The notes: generated by a model not told the origin, from the sequence alone. A stretch of 64,000 bases of DNA from Colletes latitarsis (GCF_051014445.1 NC_135143.1:2976001-3040000); one strand, 5' to 3'. Positions 1 to 11,366 are shown, counted from the first letter of the stretch. A program made the numbers and translations.

Positions 1-120
1 TTCAAGAAAAAACTTGAAAATGGGGTCAAATAGAACATATGTTTATATGAACTTTTGTTGTTATACATATACAGGATATCCCATGGAATGTAGAACCCAC
101 TTTAAAAATGGATTCTATAC

Positions 121-309
121 AATTGACTACAACGGATACATATGTACCTAAAATATAATTTTTTAAGATTATTATTTCAAAAAGATATAATTATATTAAT
201 ATATATATATTTACTTGATACATTTACAAATTTTAAACTTTGTTATAATATGTATAATATTAAAGTAAAAATTATATTTTAGGTACATATGTATCCGTTG
301 TAGTCAATT
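121..309. repeat. Hairpin repeat with 43-bp perfect terminal inverted repeats
   Basis: Bases 121-163 and 267-309 are exact reverse complements over 43 bp, starting AATTGACTACAACGGATACA. The spacer is about 103 bp and very AT-rich. It looks like a miniature inverted-repeat element. Perfect arm identity suggests recent insertion or recent gene conversion. It interrupts the Tc1-like transposase relic just after the residues GGNSIMIW. I see no convincing target-site duplication, so the superfamily is unknown. Confidence 0.75.
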
Positions 310-787
310 TCGATCCAAATCATGATACTATTTCCACCCATGGGATGAACGTGGTATTTTGATATCAAGAAAGTAATAATAATTAAACATTTCCAAATAT
401 AAAATATGACGATCTGCCATCCTTTCTTTCATAGAACATGATCTTTCATAAAGTTGAAACGATTCATTTGTGGCAGGTTCCTTTGAATCCTTTCCCGTAT
501 AAGATGTTCGCACGTTTGAATTACACAACGCACATTCCTGACTTTTTACGCCTGTTTCACGAGCAATTTGCCTCGCAGTTAAGCACGAATTCAATGCAGC
601 ATGGAGAATTACTCTTTTCTCACTTTTAATTAATGCTGATGATCGACCGGTACTTTTTTTCCGCGAGTTGTAAACTATTCTCTGACTTTTCTTGATAGTC
701 GAATCAATTATAAACATAAAAAATTCACTCCTTCGCAGAAAGAATCGCGTTAACTTCTTTTTTGCTCAGTCTTTTTTCTCGTACCAT
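310..787 (-). pseudogene. Tc1-like transposase, N-terminal and central part, broken
   Basis: On the minus strand a start at 787 gives MVREKRLSKKEVNAIL, then a stop. A shifted frame continues with KKSTGRSSALIKSEKRVILH and LTARQIARETGV, which match the paired helix-turn-helix DNA-binding region of Tc1 transposases. A further shift gives HLIRERIQRNLPQMNRFNFM and then MGGNSIMIW, close to the GGGSIMIWG motif before the first DDE segment. At least two frameshifts and several stops make it non-functional. The hairpin repeat at 121-309 cuts the frame, and the catalytic part would lie to the left, partly outside the window. The longest uninterrupted piece (328-717) is only a fragment of this gene. Confidence 0.7.
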
Positions 788-1281
788 GACTACAAATACT
801 TAGTTATACTAAACTATATCATTTTCGCCTCGCTTGTTTCGCACAACATATTCCAAGAAACTCAAATAGGAACAGTTACAACTTCGATGCGGTTTACTAT
901 GCTTTCGAATCGTGTTGTTTGCGCATGATTCACTCTGTTTAGAAAAGTGTAAACATATCGTTCAAAATGTGGAAATATTACCCCTGAGCTATCTTTTTGC
1001 CCAGAGCTGTATGTGCTCGGCTAAAACCACATTTGCACGCGAATAATCGCTCTTGAGAAACGCTGCTTATTACCGCGCTGCCTGTCACGTTATTTATCCA
1101 TTAATAACATGTTTCCATTGACGCGATATCGTTTTCTAAGACGCGACGTTCAAACGCAAACTAAGATACAATTATTCTCATTCTTGTTCGTTTCCGAACG
1201 CAAAAAGACGATTGCTTGCTTCAACGTTTCTCACAAAGAACATCCGCAAAGAGCTCCTCCTATTTCCATGAAAGGACCTTA

Positions 1282-2380
1282 TACAGGGTGTCCCACGTAA
1301 CTGGGTCGAGTCGTAGCATTGAATCAGATACAAATAAACTTCGTTAGGTAAAATCAAATCTCCGTAAGTTGCGTTGTTTGAAAGATTTCAAAGTTTCCTC
1401 TATTTCCTCATAACGAAACTACATACTCTTTAATACCAGTCAATGCGTATTTTCATTCTCTATAAAAAAGTATCGAAGCACATACTTGGGTCGAAAAATG
1501 ATTAGTTTAATAATACGAATTTTTGTCTTATTTTGGTGTCTTATTTTTTGCTTATACAATCTAATACTTCAAACTCGAAAGATTGTTTTTTTCAAATGAT
1601 TTCTCACAGCATATACGTAAGAAAATATTGTTTGATTTACAATGTATTTTATACATGCATACGGGGTGGAACAAAAACTGTGTTCGCCTTGAATATCTCT
1701 GTTATTTATGACCGTATGAAAAAACCTGTTAGGACGATGTTACACTTTACATCTGCGCTATTTAGGTGCATCGTTGCACTAAAAAAAAAAGCGAAGTCAC
1801 AGGAAGGTAAATCTTCTTATACCTTTCAACTTTCTCTTGTACAACTTTTTTCCGCCTCTAGTCAAACAAGATGTGCAGAACGGAACCACTCTAAATAACT
1901 TTGTATACTTCCGGTCGAAGGAGAATCGTATCACTAGTAATAAAATACAAAGTATTTCTATAGTTAATATTTATCAGAATGCTGATAACCGAAGTTTTAA
2001 TGTTAAAAATAGGTGTTCTTAGCAGTGGAAATTTATAGACAAGCAATCAAATAACTCCTAAGACACTATAAACACTTCGTTTCCATTTGTAAAATACATT
2101 ATTGAAAATGGTGTCGACTCTTCAAACAACTATCATGAACAATAATAAAATATTGAGAACTGGCAATAGTAGACTTTGTTCTCGTAGTTGATTACACTCA
2201 AACCAAATTATCAATGCTCGAAGTGGTTCCAACATTCTTTGTTTATTATTATTTTAGTCTGCGTTAGAAATTCCATTTAAAAAATGGTAGATAATCTCAA
2301 TATCTGTATGAAAATATTTTATATACAGTAGTTGAATCCAGAGCTATATAACGGGGTAAAGTTAAGTGGTTCACCTTGTA
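1282..2380. mobile_element. Probable TIR transposon relic with TA target site
   Basis: The left end TACAGGGTGTCCCACGTAAC (1282) and the reverse complement of the right end, TACAAGGTGAACCACTTAAC (2380), agree at most positions. Both sit on TA, giving an element of about 1.1 kb. No transposase is readable inside. Around 1655-1740 the sequence resembles, inverted, the terminal segment of the DD41D-type element at 56.38-56.44 kb, sharing the run CCTTGAATATCTC. That suggests a second element nested inside or a shared origin. The ends could also be a chance pair of the very common insect CAGGGTG termini. Confidence 0.4.
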
Positions 2381-2514
2381 TAAGTCGATCTTCATTTCTT
2401 TAAACTTTTAAGCGGCACTGTACATCATGATTTTTTGCTAAAACGATATTCCGTGGTCCGCGAATATTTATTAGGTCCACTGTAATAAGTCCGTTCTCGT
2501 CGACGGTGGTACTT

Positions 2515-2705
2515 AAATACTTTATTATAAACGTATACTGTATAACCAGACGATTAATAGCGAAAGATACTGTTCACAACTGGATAAATTAAAAGCAACC
2601 GTACAAAAAAAAACGACCATCGCTCATATTTAAAAAAGGAGTCGTTTTTCACCACGATAACATACGACCTCATATATGCTTAGCGATGAGACAAAAATTA
2701 TTACA
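2515..2705 (+). pseudogene. Mariner transposase fragment (irritans-like), catalytic centre
   Basis: The plus strand reads YNQTINSERYCSQLDKLKA and then, after a stop and small shifts, VVFHHDNIRPHICLAMRQKL. These match the mariner segment NQTINS...QQLDKLK and the HHDNARPHTS motif containing the second catalytic aspartate. Both flanks are lost: no first aspartate, no YSPDLAPSD segment and no TIRs. It is a dead fragment of about 60 codons from an element different from the mariner at 13.3 kb, which reads on the opposite strand. Confidence 0.7.
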
Positions 2706-3233
2706 GGAATTTTTTATCCCAACCATTATAAAAGCAATTAACACCACAAATCGTTGAACTATTGTATTGGTATGCGTTGCTACTATGTCCACATTTTGAT
2801 ATTGCAGGAAGATACTTGAATGTCTAGCAACGAATTATCAGCTCATGTAAGAATAAATTCATTTAAAGTAATATATTTTGTCGGAATTATAATATGCATA
2901 GAGTTTTTTAAGGTTGCATTTTGTGCGTTTATAGGCTATCTTGAAGAGAAACTATGACTTTCGAAGTGAGAACGCAACACTTTGCTAATTTTCAATATAA
3001 AGGCAGATCAAGTTTTCATAGAAAATAGACATTTTGACGCTTTTTGATAGTAATTTCGATTTGCAAACTATATTTTCAGAGGATTTAAATCAGTATTCTG
3101 TATGGTCTATAAACAAACCAGATTGCGATAGTAATAGTAGTAGTATGCTTTATTAATTTCGAAATGGATTAATGTAATCCAGTGTTCCATTTCTCATACC
3201 TTTACATTCTCCGTTTCTACATACATTAACATA

Positions 3234-4374
3234 TACAGGGTATTCAGCCACGCCTGAAAAAAATTTTAATGTGAGATTCTAGAGGCCAGAATAAGACGAA
3301 AATCAAGAATACCAATTTGTTGATGGAGGCTTCGTTAAAAAGTTATTAACATTTAAAGTTCCGCCGGTACTGAATTTTTTTCTAGAAAGCGGGTAGGATT
3401 TCGGGGGTAGGTCTATTCACCAAAAATGATTGTACTTGACCCACACAACTGAAAATAATTTTTCCAGAACGATTTGAAATTTTTTAATTTTGTCGAAAAA
3501 TTTCACCTCGAATTTTTTTTCTCAAAAGTGGATAGGATTTCGAGGGTATGTCTAATGACCAAAAATGATTGTAATTGACTCCTGATACTAAAAATAATTT
3601 TTTAGGCACATTCCCTTGCCGAATTTTCGTAAAACTTTGTTTTTCATTTTTAATAAATTCGTTTGACGCTCTACAGAAAAGTTGTTTAATACTTTTTCAT
3701 AAGTACTCATGGGCTCTGCTTCAGAAAAAAATTTCAATGAGATACCTTTACTATTGTAGGAGTTATGGCCGTTTGAAAATTCGACCAGTTTTAGGGGGTT
3801 TTTCTCACTTTACGGTGTCAAGGAACAATTTTTCCAATATTGTTAGAATTTCTGCGTATTCTCCACTAAAATACGCGTTGTTTGCATTTTGAAAAAATAA
3901 AATCCTCCAATCTGTTCAGAAATTATGATGTTTTAAATATATGCAAGTCGGGGGAACCATTTCTCAGGCCTCAGATTATATTTTCGGTAAGGAATTTTTT
4001 TCTCGAAAGTGCGTAGGAATTCGGAGTATGTCTATTCATCAAAAATGCTTCTAATTACCCCCTGTAACTAGATATAATTTTTTCAGAATCATTTGAAAAT
4101 TTTTAATTTCGTCTAAAAATTTCAGTACCTACTCGAATTTTTTCTCGAAAGTGGGTAGGATTTCAGGGGTTTGTGTATTCACCAAAAATGATTGTAATTG
4201 AGCCCAGCAACAAAAAATAACTTTTTCAGAATGATTTGTAATTTTTTAATTTAATTTTTTAATAACTTGTTAACAAAGCCTCAGTCAAGAAATTGATATT
4301 CTTGATTTTCGTTTTATTTTGACCTTTAGAATCTCTCATTAAAATTTTTCCCAGAAGTGGCCGAACACCCTGTA
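3234..4374 (+). mobile_element. FB foldback element, copy A
   Basis: It starts TACAGGGTATTCAGCCACGC and ends with ...GGCCGAACACCCTGTA; the ends pair as inverted repeats for roughly 110 bp through the segment containing AGACGAAAATCAAGAATACC. TA at each end fits a Tc1/mariner-type target. Inside are tandem modules of about 150 bp containing CTCGAAAGTGGGTAGGATTT and ACCAAAAATGATTGTAATTG, around a central core at about 3600-3960. No transposase is encoded. The core is open on the plus strand (3575-3892) and, with a few stops, on the minus strand. Confidence 0.85.
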
Positions 4375-6280
4375 TAAGTTGACAAGCCAATGAAATTACT
4401 TATAAATATAAATCAACTTGAGTCGTAAAAATCCTATCATCATTAACATTAAAATTAAAATTACATTATTTTTCCCGAATATAACACAAAGATCACTGTC
4501 TTTTAAGTACTTAGGCTACTTTATAACTTATAGTTAGTTACATATGTACATACAAATTCAACGTAATAAATAAAACAGATTGATATTTCAATATTTTAAA
4601 AAAATGTACACAGTTTTGAAATTACATACCTCAAGTATTTTATTTAAAATTGGCAATTGTAAGGATGTCAGGAATGGTTGTAGACGTATGGTCAGATACA
4701 ATAATTCGGACACTTTAAACTTAACGATTTAGCTACATTATTTAATACTGCGATAAACTATTTGACATAAAGTGCATAAAAACCCATAAACGACTTCTTT
4801 TGACCAAAGTTCGATGCAGAGTGTCTCCTCTCTGCTGTTGAAGTCGGATCCTCTCGACTTCTACCTACGTATTACAAATAAAGAAAGTCACTAAAGAAAT
4901 GCGAATGGACTTATATAAATAACAACATGTATTATATTAATTTGTCCAAGTATTTCTCTAATGAGAAATACTTGGACAAAAAGGAGGAAGAAAAGCAAAT
5001 CATTTTACAAGAAACGATAAAAATTATTTTTCCCGAATCAATTTTCAGAAGATAAAGATGAAATTCAGTTAGATGAATTGTTTTGATTGTTATAATTAAT
5101 ATTGTAATTTTTAAATTTTATTTAATTTTTTTTTATTAAACAAGATGTTCTGATATTTTGTATTATTTTACATTATATACGTATATACTCACTACATAAG
5201 ATAAAAAAAATACAAAATATTAAATCGTCCCATGTGTTCGTGCTAAGTTTTATACTATAACTTAAAGCAATATTTTAAACATATAGTAGAATTTTATAAA
5301 AATTCCAATGAATTGGGAAACTTCTAGGACAATCTAGCGATGTAGAATTTTCGTCGTTACATGTTTTTCCGGCTTTTCGGATGGGAATTCCCTCAGTGTG
5401 CGACGTTTCGCGAGTTTCGTTGAATAAAATCGGTGATTCGCGGCTCGTCAGCATTGCAGCGTGTTTCAGGAAACTTGGGGTTCGATTTGCTAGTACAGAC
5501 CGCGAGTTTAGAGAGCAAATTCAATAATAAAAGCGTCGTTGAAGAGGTACGATGAAAGTCGAGCGGCAGTTGAAGTGCATGAATCGCGAGCACGAATCGT
5601 AAATGGATTTTCCTCTTTACGGGACCGTCGTAGAGGTGTGCGATAACGGTCCTCCGTTTCGTCCATCGGTGTCGATTTGCATTCAAGAACGTACGGTTGC
5701 TTTACTACCGTCAGGTAATCGGTAAACCGCCATCGAGTTTCTTATCGCGTGACAGCGCCGCACAGGGGCTTAAAGAACCCCTACGAAAGAAACACGAGAA
5801 CAGGGCGCGTGCTTTCTTGCTCGATTTTACACGTGCACCCACGATCGGTTCATGAACCGTAGTTGCTACACAACGCGCGCCTGAATGATCGTTTCTCATT
5901 TACATACGACTGAATATAAAGTAAACTTTGGAAGTGGTGCATACGGAGTCGAGCGTTGGTATTCGTACGCGTCTTGTTACAACGAGAACTAAACGTTTGG
6001 CTGCAAGTAGCGATTATAATTTGAATTATGATACACGCCCGTACCGGTGACGTATACGGTGTCCAGAAACGGCCGGTACAACTTAAAACGAGCCGTGATT
6101 ATGCACGGGAAGAAAAAACGAATCGAGACTGTTGAATAAGATCTTTTTCGCCACGTGACATCAATTGTTTTGATACCATTCTATCGATCTTGCGTGAACT
6201 ACTTGAAATTTGTTAACAACTTTGAAACATCTGTACGCAACGTTTACAATTTTTGTGATATCGTTTGCATCTGACGCGAC
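4375..6280. other. No gene recognised; AT-rich, then a GC-rich island at about 5380-6110
   Basis: Bases 4375-5340 are AT-rich with one perfect hairpin (4941-4980) and nothing else I can identify. From about 5380 to 6110 the composition turns GC- and CpG-rich. The open frames there (for example 5393-5686 minus, 5711-5899 minus) lack recognisable domains and overlap others in different frames. The island could be regulatory or a remnant exon region. Confidence 0.5.
4941..4980. repeat. Perfect 18-bp hairpin
   Basis: TTTGTCCAAGTATTTCTC (4941-4958) is exactly reverse-complemented at 4963-4980 with a 4-base spacer TAAT. It is isolated in AT-rich DNA. It may be the scar of a short palindromic insertion or an RNA hairpin; no neighbouring gene gives it a role. 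Confidence 0.8.
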
Positions 6281-6433
6281 ATACGAAAATTTTCCAGAAA
6301 GATGTAACGCATCTTTGGTATGCAAACAATAATATGAGACAAATGAAACAAAACTATTGAAAGGGAATTATTACGTATGAGATCGATTTTGTTGGTTAGT
6401 GGAATCACAATTGTATATTCACAAGACTTTACA

Positions 6434-7467
6434 TACAGGGTGTTCGGCCACCCCTGGGAAAAATTTAATGGGAGATTCTAGATGCTAAAACAGGACGAAA
6501 ATCAAGAATACCAATTTGTTGATGGAGGCTTCGTTAAAAAGTTATTAACGTTTAAAGTTCCGCCCGTACTGAATTTTTTTCTCGAAAATGTGCAGAATAT
6601 CGGGGGTATGTCTGTTCACCAAAAATAATTGTAATTAACCTCCCTAGCAAAAAATAATTTTTCCAGAACCATTTGAAATTTCTTTTTTCGTCGAAAAATT
6701 TAGGCACCTCCTATCCCCGTCGAGTTTTCTTAAAAATTCGTTTTTTATTTTTAGTAATTTTCTTTGACGCCCTACAGAAAAGTTGTCTAATACTTCTTCG
6801 TAGGTACCCATGAGCTCTACTTCAGAAAAAAGTTTCATTGAAATATATTCGCTATTGTAGGAGTTATGACTGTTTGAAAATTGGACCATTTTTATGGGGT
6901 TTTCCTCATTTTGCGGCGTCAAGAATCAACTTTTCGAATATTTTTGGAATTTCTGCATATTCTTCACTAAAATACGCGTCATTTGCATTTTGAAACATTA
7001 AAATCGTCCAATCCGTTCAGGAGTTATGATGTTTTAGAGATTTGGATGAAATTTCTGGCTTCACAATTACATTGTCGGTAAAGAATTTTTTTCTCGAAAG
7101 TGCAAAGGATATCGGAGGTATGTGTATTTACAAAAAATTCTTGTAATTGACCCCTGTAACTAAGTATAATTTTTTTAGGATGATTTGAAATTTTTTAATT
7201 TCGTCTAAAAATTTCTGTACCTACTCGAATTTTTTTCTCGAAAGTGGGTAGGATTTCAGTAGTATGTGTATTCACCAAAAATGATTGTAATTAAGCTCCG
7301 CAACCAAAAATAATTTTTTCAGAATGATTTGAAATTTTTTAATTTAATTTTTTAATAACTTTTTAACGAAGCCTCAATCAAGAAATTGATATTCTTGATT
7401 TTCGTCTTATTTTAGCCTCTAGAATCTCCCATTAAAATTTTTCCCAGAGGTAGCCGAACACCCTGTA
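6434..7467 (+). mobile_element. FB foldback element, copy B
   Basis: This is the best-preserved copy: TACAGGGTGTTCGGCCACCC at the left and ...AGCCGAACACCCTGTA at the right, with about 110-bp TIRs. The order is left TIR, the segment GTTTAAAGTTCCGCCCGTAC, one module of about 150 bp, the core (about 6700-7060), two more modules starting near 7080 and 7226, then the right TIR. It is flanked by TA and sits inside an R2 repeat. It encodes no transposase and is therefore non-autonomous. Confidence 0.9.
6644..6922 (-). other. Conserved open frame in the FB core, 92 codons
   Basis: The minus strand of FB-B reads MTPQNEENPIKMVQFSNSHN and continues through ELMGTYEEVLDNFSVGRQRK. The FB-D copy (20883-21161, plus strand) has the same 92-residue frame with about six differences. 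Related open frames occur in copies C, F, G and H. There is no recognisable domain, the composition is Lys/Asn/Ser-rich, and part of the other strand is open in copies A and H. It may be non-coding DNA with few indels. Listed because the frame is retained in most copies, not because a function is known. Confidence 0.25.
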
Positions 7468-7612
7468 TAAAGTAAGACGTGTTCGCTTTAGCTGCCGACT
7501 CAAGACTGTGCAGAGAGGTCGACAACGTGCACAGCACTTCTATGAAACTTAGATGGCACGAATACAATGTCTATTATATAATAGATGTCGCGTTTAGCCC
7601 CATACTCGAATT

Positions 7613-7974
7613 TCCATATTCCAACAGATTTGATGCTTTGGAAAGAAAATGTTGGAACCTAGCGATTTTTGGAATACTGGTAGCACCCCCATTATGTGGG
7701 CGTCTTTTATTTACTGACACTATACGCTTAGGGTTCAATTTTTCTAATAAAACCACCAAGAAAATCTCTTTTCACATTTTTTTGTCATAAAGTAGGTTCC
7801 TCGCTAATATTCTCTACTTTCTTTCTCGATATTATTTGCGAAATCATATCCATCAATTCCAGGAATTACATCGACGAAGTAAACGTTTCAAGCCTGGTTA
7901 TTAAACGTTCATTCATAACACTCATCAAACTTTTTTAAAAACGTGAAAAATTATTTAGATAGACTATTTTAAAG
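7613..7974. other. No gene recognised
   Basis: An open frame runs from the R2 piece through 7790 (103 codons from 7479). Beyond about 7615 it no longer matches the second R2 copy and I see no domain. The rest is AT-rich. Confidence 0.4.
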
Positions 7975-8195
7975 TTGAGCTCTCATACGAAAATCATGCA
8001 ATTTGTAAAATAGCTATTTATCATATATACTTTGATTTCTGAACGATTTTGGGATCTGTAAAATAAACAAATGTTGAACATTGCTTTCTATTCTACTCAT
8101 TTTTGTCAGTATTTTTCGCTTTTGCCTGCAATGTGATCGAGTTTAACGCGGACGTGAGTTAGCGAACATTAACGAGAGGTCACTGTATTAATGTA
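7975..8195 (+). mobile_element. R9 repeat, copy 1; pogo-like miniature element
   Basis: It matches the minus strand of 51350-51612 over its length. Landmarks are CATACGAAAATCATGCAATT, TACTTTGATTTCTGAACGAT and TTAACGAGAGGTCACTGTAT. The right terminus, read inward as CAGTGACCTCTCGTTAATGT, resembles pogo/Tigger-type ends. No coding capacity is seen. The left end is less clear; similarity starts near GAGCTCTCATACG. Target-site duplications were not resolved. Confidence 0.55.
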
Positions 8196-9704
8196 TTTAT
8201 TAGTTACATGACTCGTTTGATGATTAACTTTTTATACAGACAGAATTAAATCGAATTAATTTTATATGTAATTTTTCACTACTCGTGTAAAAGAATGAAC
8301 TATTTTTCTGTACAGTTTAAAATACAATATGATATTTAGCCGTATCTATTGAATTAAATTCGTGTAATTGATAATAATTAACAGTCCATATTTATCAACA
8401 GTAATATTATTACAAACACTACACGGTTCTGGTGTCAAATATATATGCTTCATAAGACAAACGTATATGAAACATAAGCAATTATACATAGATATCAATT
8501 TAGTATTCAAAATAAGGCTTTTATCGCTAAATAAGTATCTAGTTAATTTAAATACCGTATTATTTTTCATTTTATGAATACAAAAATTAAAAAACATTTT
8601 GTTTGCACTTAAAATTATGTTTAAAATTGTTAAATTATTGTTTAAAATTATGTATATACAGGTATAAAATACTGCATATGAAATTCTTAATTAAATAATA
8701 TTGTATTAATCTCTTAACGTCGATTTTGTGCAAAATCCGTGATACTGGTGGACACAGACAATCATGTCGAACTAATGATATCTTCTATTAAAACATACAC
8801 ATTGTCTTCTTTTAACCTTGTTCTTTGTACATGGAATGAATAAACCTCTTATTCGTTTCTTCAGTCTTTGAGGAATCACCGTTGTATAATCTTTTTATCA
8901 ATTTTGTGGTTTTTATTATTGTTATCATTATCTTATCATTTTCTTCCTGTTATTATTATTATTACTGGTATCGTCAGCGCATTGTACATACATCAACACG
9001 TTACACAAGAAACTCTTTTGCACAATCTTCTGTATTTCGGCAAAAATTGCAAAAAATGAAATAAATGTATTATAACATTCGCAGGACATGAATTTGTTAA
9101 ACAAAAACTTTCCATAAATTTAAAAAATATTTGAACGTTAAGGGGTTAATGAAGATGGCCAAGAATACGAATACGATTAAGAACATCGTAGAATGTCGTT
9201 AAAATATAATAACGAAGCAGATTGAACATAGAAATCGAATTAGAATGATCGAGCGTTCGTAGCAGACAGCACTCGAAATCGATAATTTGTTGAATGGTTG
9301 CCAGGTAGGAAGGCCTCTTACAGAAGGCCGCGATTCGTCCTCGTGGCCTATTACGACGTAAATCAATTGGCTGCATTTCCGAGAGGCTTTCAACACTTGT
9401 ATTTACGTAACAGGTGGTGGTATCGAAAACCTCGGAGATGATACAGCAGAGGTGGCGGAGATCATGGACAAAGCTTCGCGCGTTCCTTTCACGCGATCCT
9501 TGATTAATCTATACTAGACGATCTTCGTAACTTCTTCTGTAAAAAGGCTCCGTTTCTCTGTCCTTGCGACGCACTTTGTTATCGTCGACAAGAATTTGAG
9601 AATTTCTGGGATTTGCTGAATCACCTCTTCCGGTCTGTCGAGTCAATGAAAGTTGCATGTTCCACTTGTGAGAATTGGTCAGATTTCATGCGAACTTTAG
9701 AATA
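8196..9704. other. No gene recognised
   Basis: AT-rich to about 9120, including low-complexity TTATTATTATTACTGG-type runs near 8950. A modestly GC-richer patch at about 9290-9640 contains only short overlapping frames. I could identify no transposon ends or RNA genes. Confidence 0.45.
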
Positions 9705-10739
9705 TACAGGGTGTTCAACCACCCTTAAGAAAAATTTTAATCGGAGATTCCAGAGGCCAAAACAGGACGAAAATCAAGAATACCAACTTGTTGATGGAGG
9801 CTTCGTTAAAAAGTTATTAACGTTTAAAGTTCCGCCCGTAGTGAATTTTTTTTCTCGAAAATGCACAGGATTACGAGGGTATATCCATTCACCAAAAATG
9901 ATTGTAATTGAACCCCGTAACCGAAAATAATTTTGTCAGAACGATTTGAAATTTTTTTTTTTTTCGCCGAAAAATTTCAGCAGCCATTGTCGATTTTTCT
10001 TAAAAATTAGTTTCTTATTTTTAGTAATTTTCTTTGACGCCCTACAGAAAAGTTATCTAATATTTTTTTGTAGGTACCCATGAGCTCTAATTCAGAAAAA
10101 TATTTCATTAAAATATATTCGCTATTGTAGGAGTTATGACTGTTTGAAAATTGGACCATTTTTATGGGGGTTTTCTCATTTTGCGAGGTCAAGAATCAAC
10201 TTTTCGAATATTTTTGGAATTTCTACATATTCTTCACTGAAATACGCGTCGTTTGCATTTTGAAACATTAAAATCGATCAATCCATTCAGGAGTTACGAT
10301 GTTTTAAAAATTTGCATTTCAGGCAAACATTTCTGGCCAGAAATTATATTTTCGGTGAGGAATTTTTTCCTCGAAAATGCGTAGGATTTCGGGTATATGT
10401 GTAATGACCAAAAATGATTGCTATTGGCCGCTGCAACCGAAAATAATTTTGCCAGAACGATAACTTTTGTTTTCGCTGAAAAATTTCAGCACCTATCCGA
10501 ATTTTTTTCTCGAAAGTGGATAAGATTTCGGGGGTATAACTATTAATAAAAAATGGTTGTAATTGAGCCCAGCAATAAAAAATAATTTTTTCAGAATGAT
10601 TTGTAATTTTTTAATTTAATTTTTTAATAACTTTTTAACGAAGCTTCTGTCAAGAAATTGATATTTTTGTTTTTCGTCTTATTTTGGCCTCTAGAATCTC
10701 CCATTAAAATTGTTTCCAGGAATGGCCGAACACCCTGTA
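9705..10739 (+). mobile_element. FB foldback element, copy C
   Basis: Left end TACAGGGTGTTCAACCACCC, right end ...GGCCGAACACCCTGTA, with the same module and core order as copy B. The minus-strand core frame (10007-10192) starts MTSQNEKTPIKMVQFSNSHN and stops at KLLKIRN, so it is shorter than in B and D. The right TA is directly followed by the end of a Tc1-type relic (10740 onward), so the two elements abut. Confidence 0.88.
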
Positions 10740-11366
10740 TGCAGCCACTAAAGTATTCAAACGCGGTCGGATGAAATATTTGAGGATTAAGAAAAGATAG
10801 TTATATGCAAGATTTCAAAATAATTTTATATTATTAAGTATATACAAGTATGATGATGACACATGCGAAGTTTTATGAGCATATAACAAATTTAACAATA
10901 TTTACAAAAAATGTCTCAAAAATGTCAATTATTTGAACGCCACAAAAGTATTCGAACAATTTCATAAATACTTCTTATTTGTCAAACAAATTGTATAAAT
11001 ATAAGATTTTAGTATTTTATTCGTCCACCACAAGTTTTTATTGGATTTTGCAATCCACGTTGCGTACTATGTATTAAATGAATTTTCAGTAACGTTTTTG
11101 TCAATATTATTCCAAACCTTGAAAATTTGTTTATTCAATGTTGTTTTTGAATTTACACATTTCCTTAGTTTCTTGCCAATCACTGTCCACAAATGCTTAG
11201 TATAATGGATATTTTCAAAACTAGGTTTCTAAACATTGTTGACGTTATCGAATGTCTGTCATAGATTATAAATTGACATATATTATTATCATACTTGCAT
11301 ATTGCCTTGGTTCAATTCTTAAACATTTCATAGTATAGAGTTCAGATACTTTTGCGTCACTGTGTA
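10740..11366 (-). mobile_element. Tc1-like transposon relic, internally deleted
   Basis: The left end GCAGCCACTAAAGTATTCAA and the reverse complement of the right end, CAGTGACGCAAAAGTATCTG, resemble each other and the CAGTGnCnCAAAAGTATTyGAAC termini I associate with Tc1-like elements. A second internal copy (CCACAAAAGTATTCGAAC) lies at about 10940. The minus strand carries a C-terminal transposase remnant (11005-11200). At about 630 bp it lacks most of a normal 1.6-kb Tc1 element. Confidence 0.55.
11005..11200 (-). pseudogene. Tc1-like transposase C-terminal remnant
   Basis: The minus strand reads KHLWTVIGKKLRKCVNSKTT, LNKQIFKVWNNIDKNVTENS, a stop, then YATWIAKSNKNLWW. This follows the Tc1 pattern after the catalytic glutamate (PIEHLW...KKLR... 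EEWNKID..VT..LV.SMPRRLQAVI). The catalytic triad is missing or unreadable. It lies within the element at 10740-11366, immediately beside FB-C. Confidence 0.55.

Larger units (their letters stand above)
1..937 (-). mobile_element. Tc1-like DNA transposon relic, 3' part outside window
   Basis: The minus strand holds a decayed Tc1-type transposase (separate entry) starting near 787. A likely terminal inverted repeat lies at about 915-937, reading CAGAGTGAATCATGCGCAAA on the minus strand. The other terminus would lie before base 1. A young hairpin repeat interrupts the element at 121-309. The terminus is inferred from its position about 150 bases upstream of the transposase start and its CAG...CTG form; no matching end is visible here. 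Confidence 0.55.
6285..7612 (+). repeat. R2 repeat, copy 1, split by FB copy B
   Basis: Two flanking pieces, 6285-6433 and 7468-7612, match the minus strand of 43600-43850 (and 6285-6350 matches 21376-21445). Shared landmarks are AATTGTATATTCACAAGACT left of FB-B and AGAGAGGTCGACAACGTGCA right of it. In the 43.7 kb copy these landmarks are contiguous, so FB-B inserted here. The right piece translates as FALAADSRLCREVDNVHSTS and RWHEYN, with a close counterpart in the other copy; this may be an old coding segment. I do not recognise the family. Confidence 0.65.

Noticed and set aside
1533..1898. 121-codon plus-strand frame
   Set aside because: Lies in the TIR-bounded relic and includes a transposon-terminus-like sequence; a chance frame.
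3575..3892. Plus-strand frame in the FB-A core (also 45186-45377 in FB-H)
   Set aside because: Shadow on the opposite strand of the core frame; interrupted by stops in other copies.
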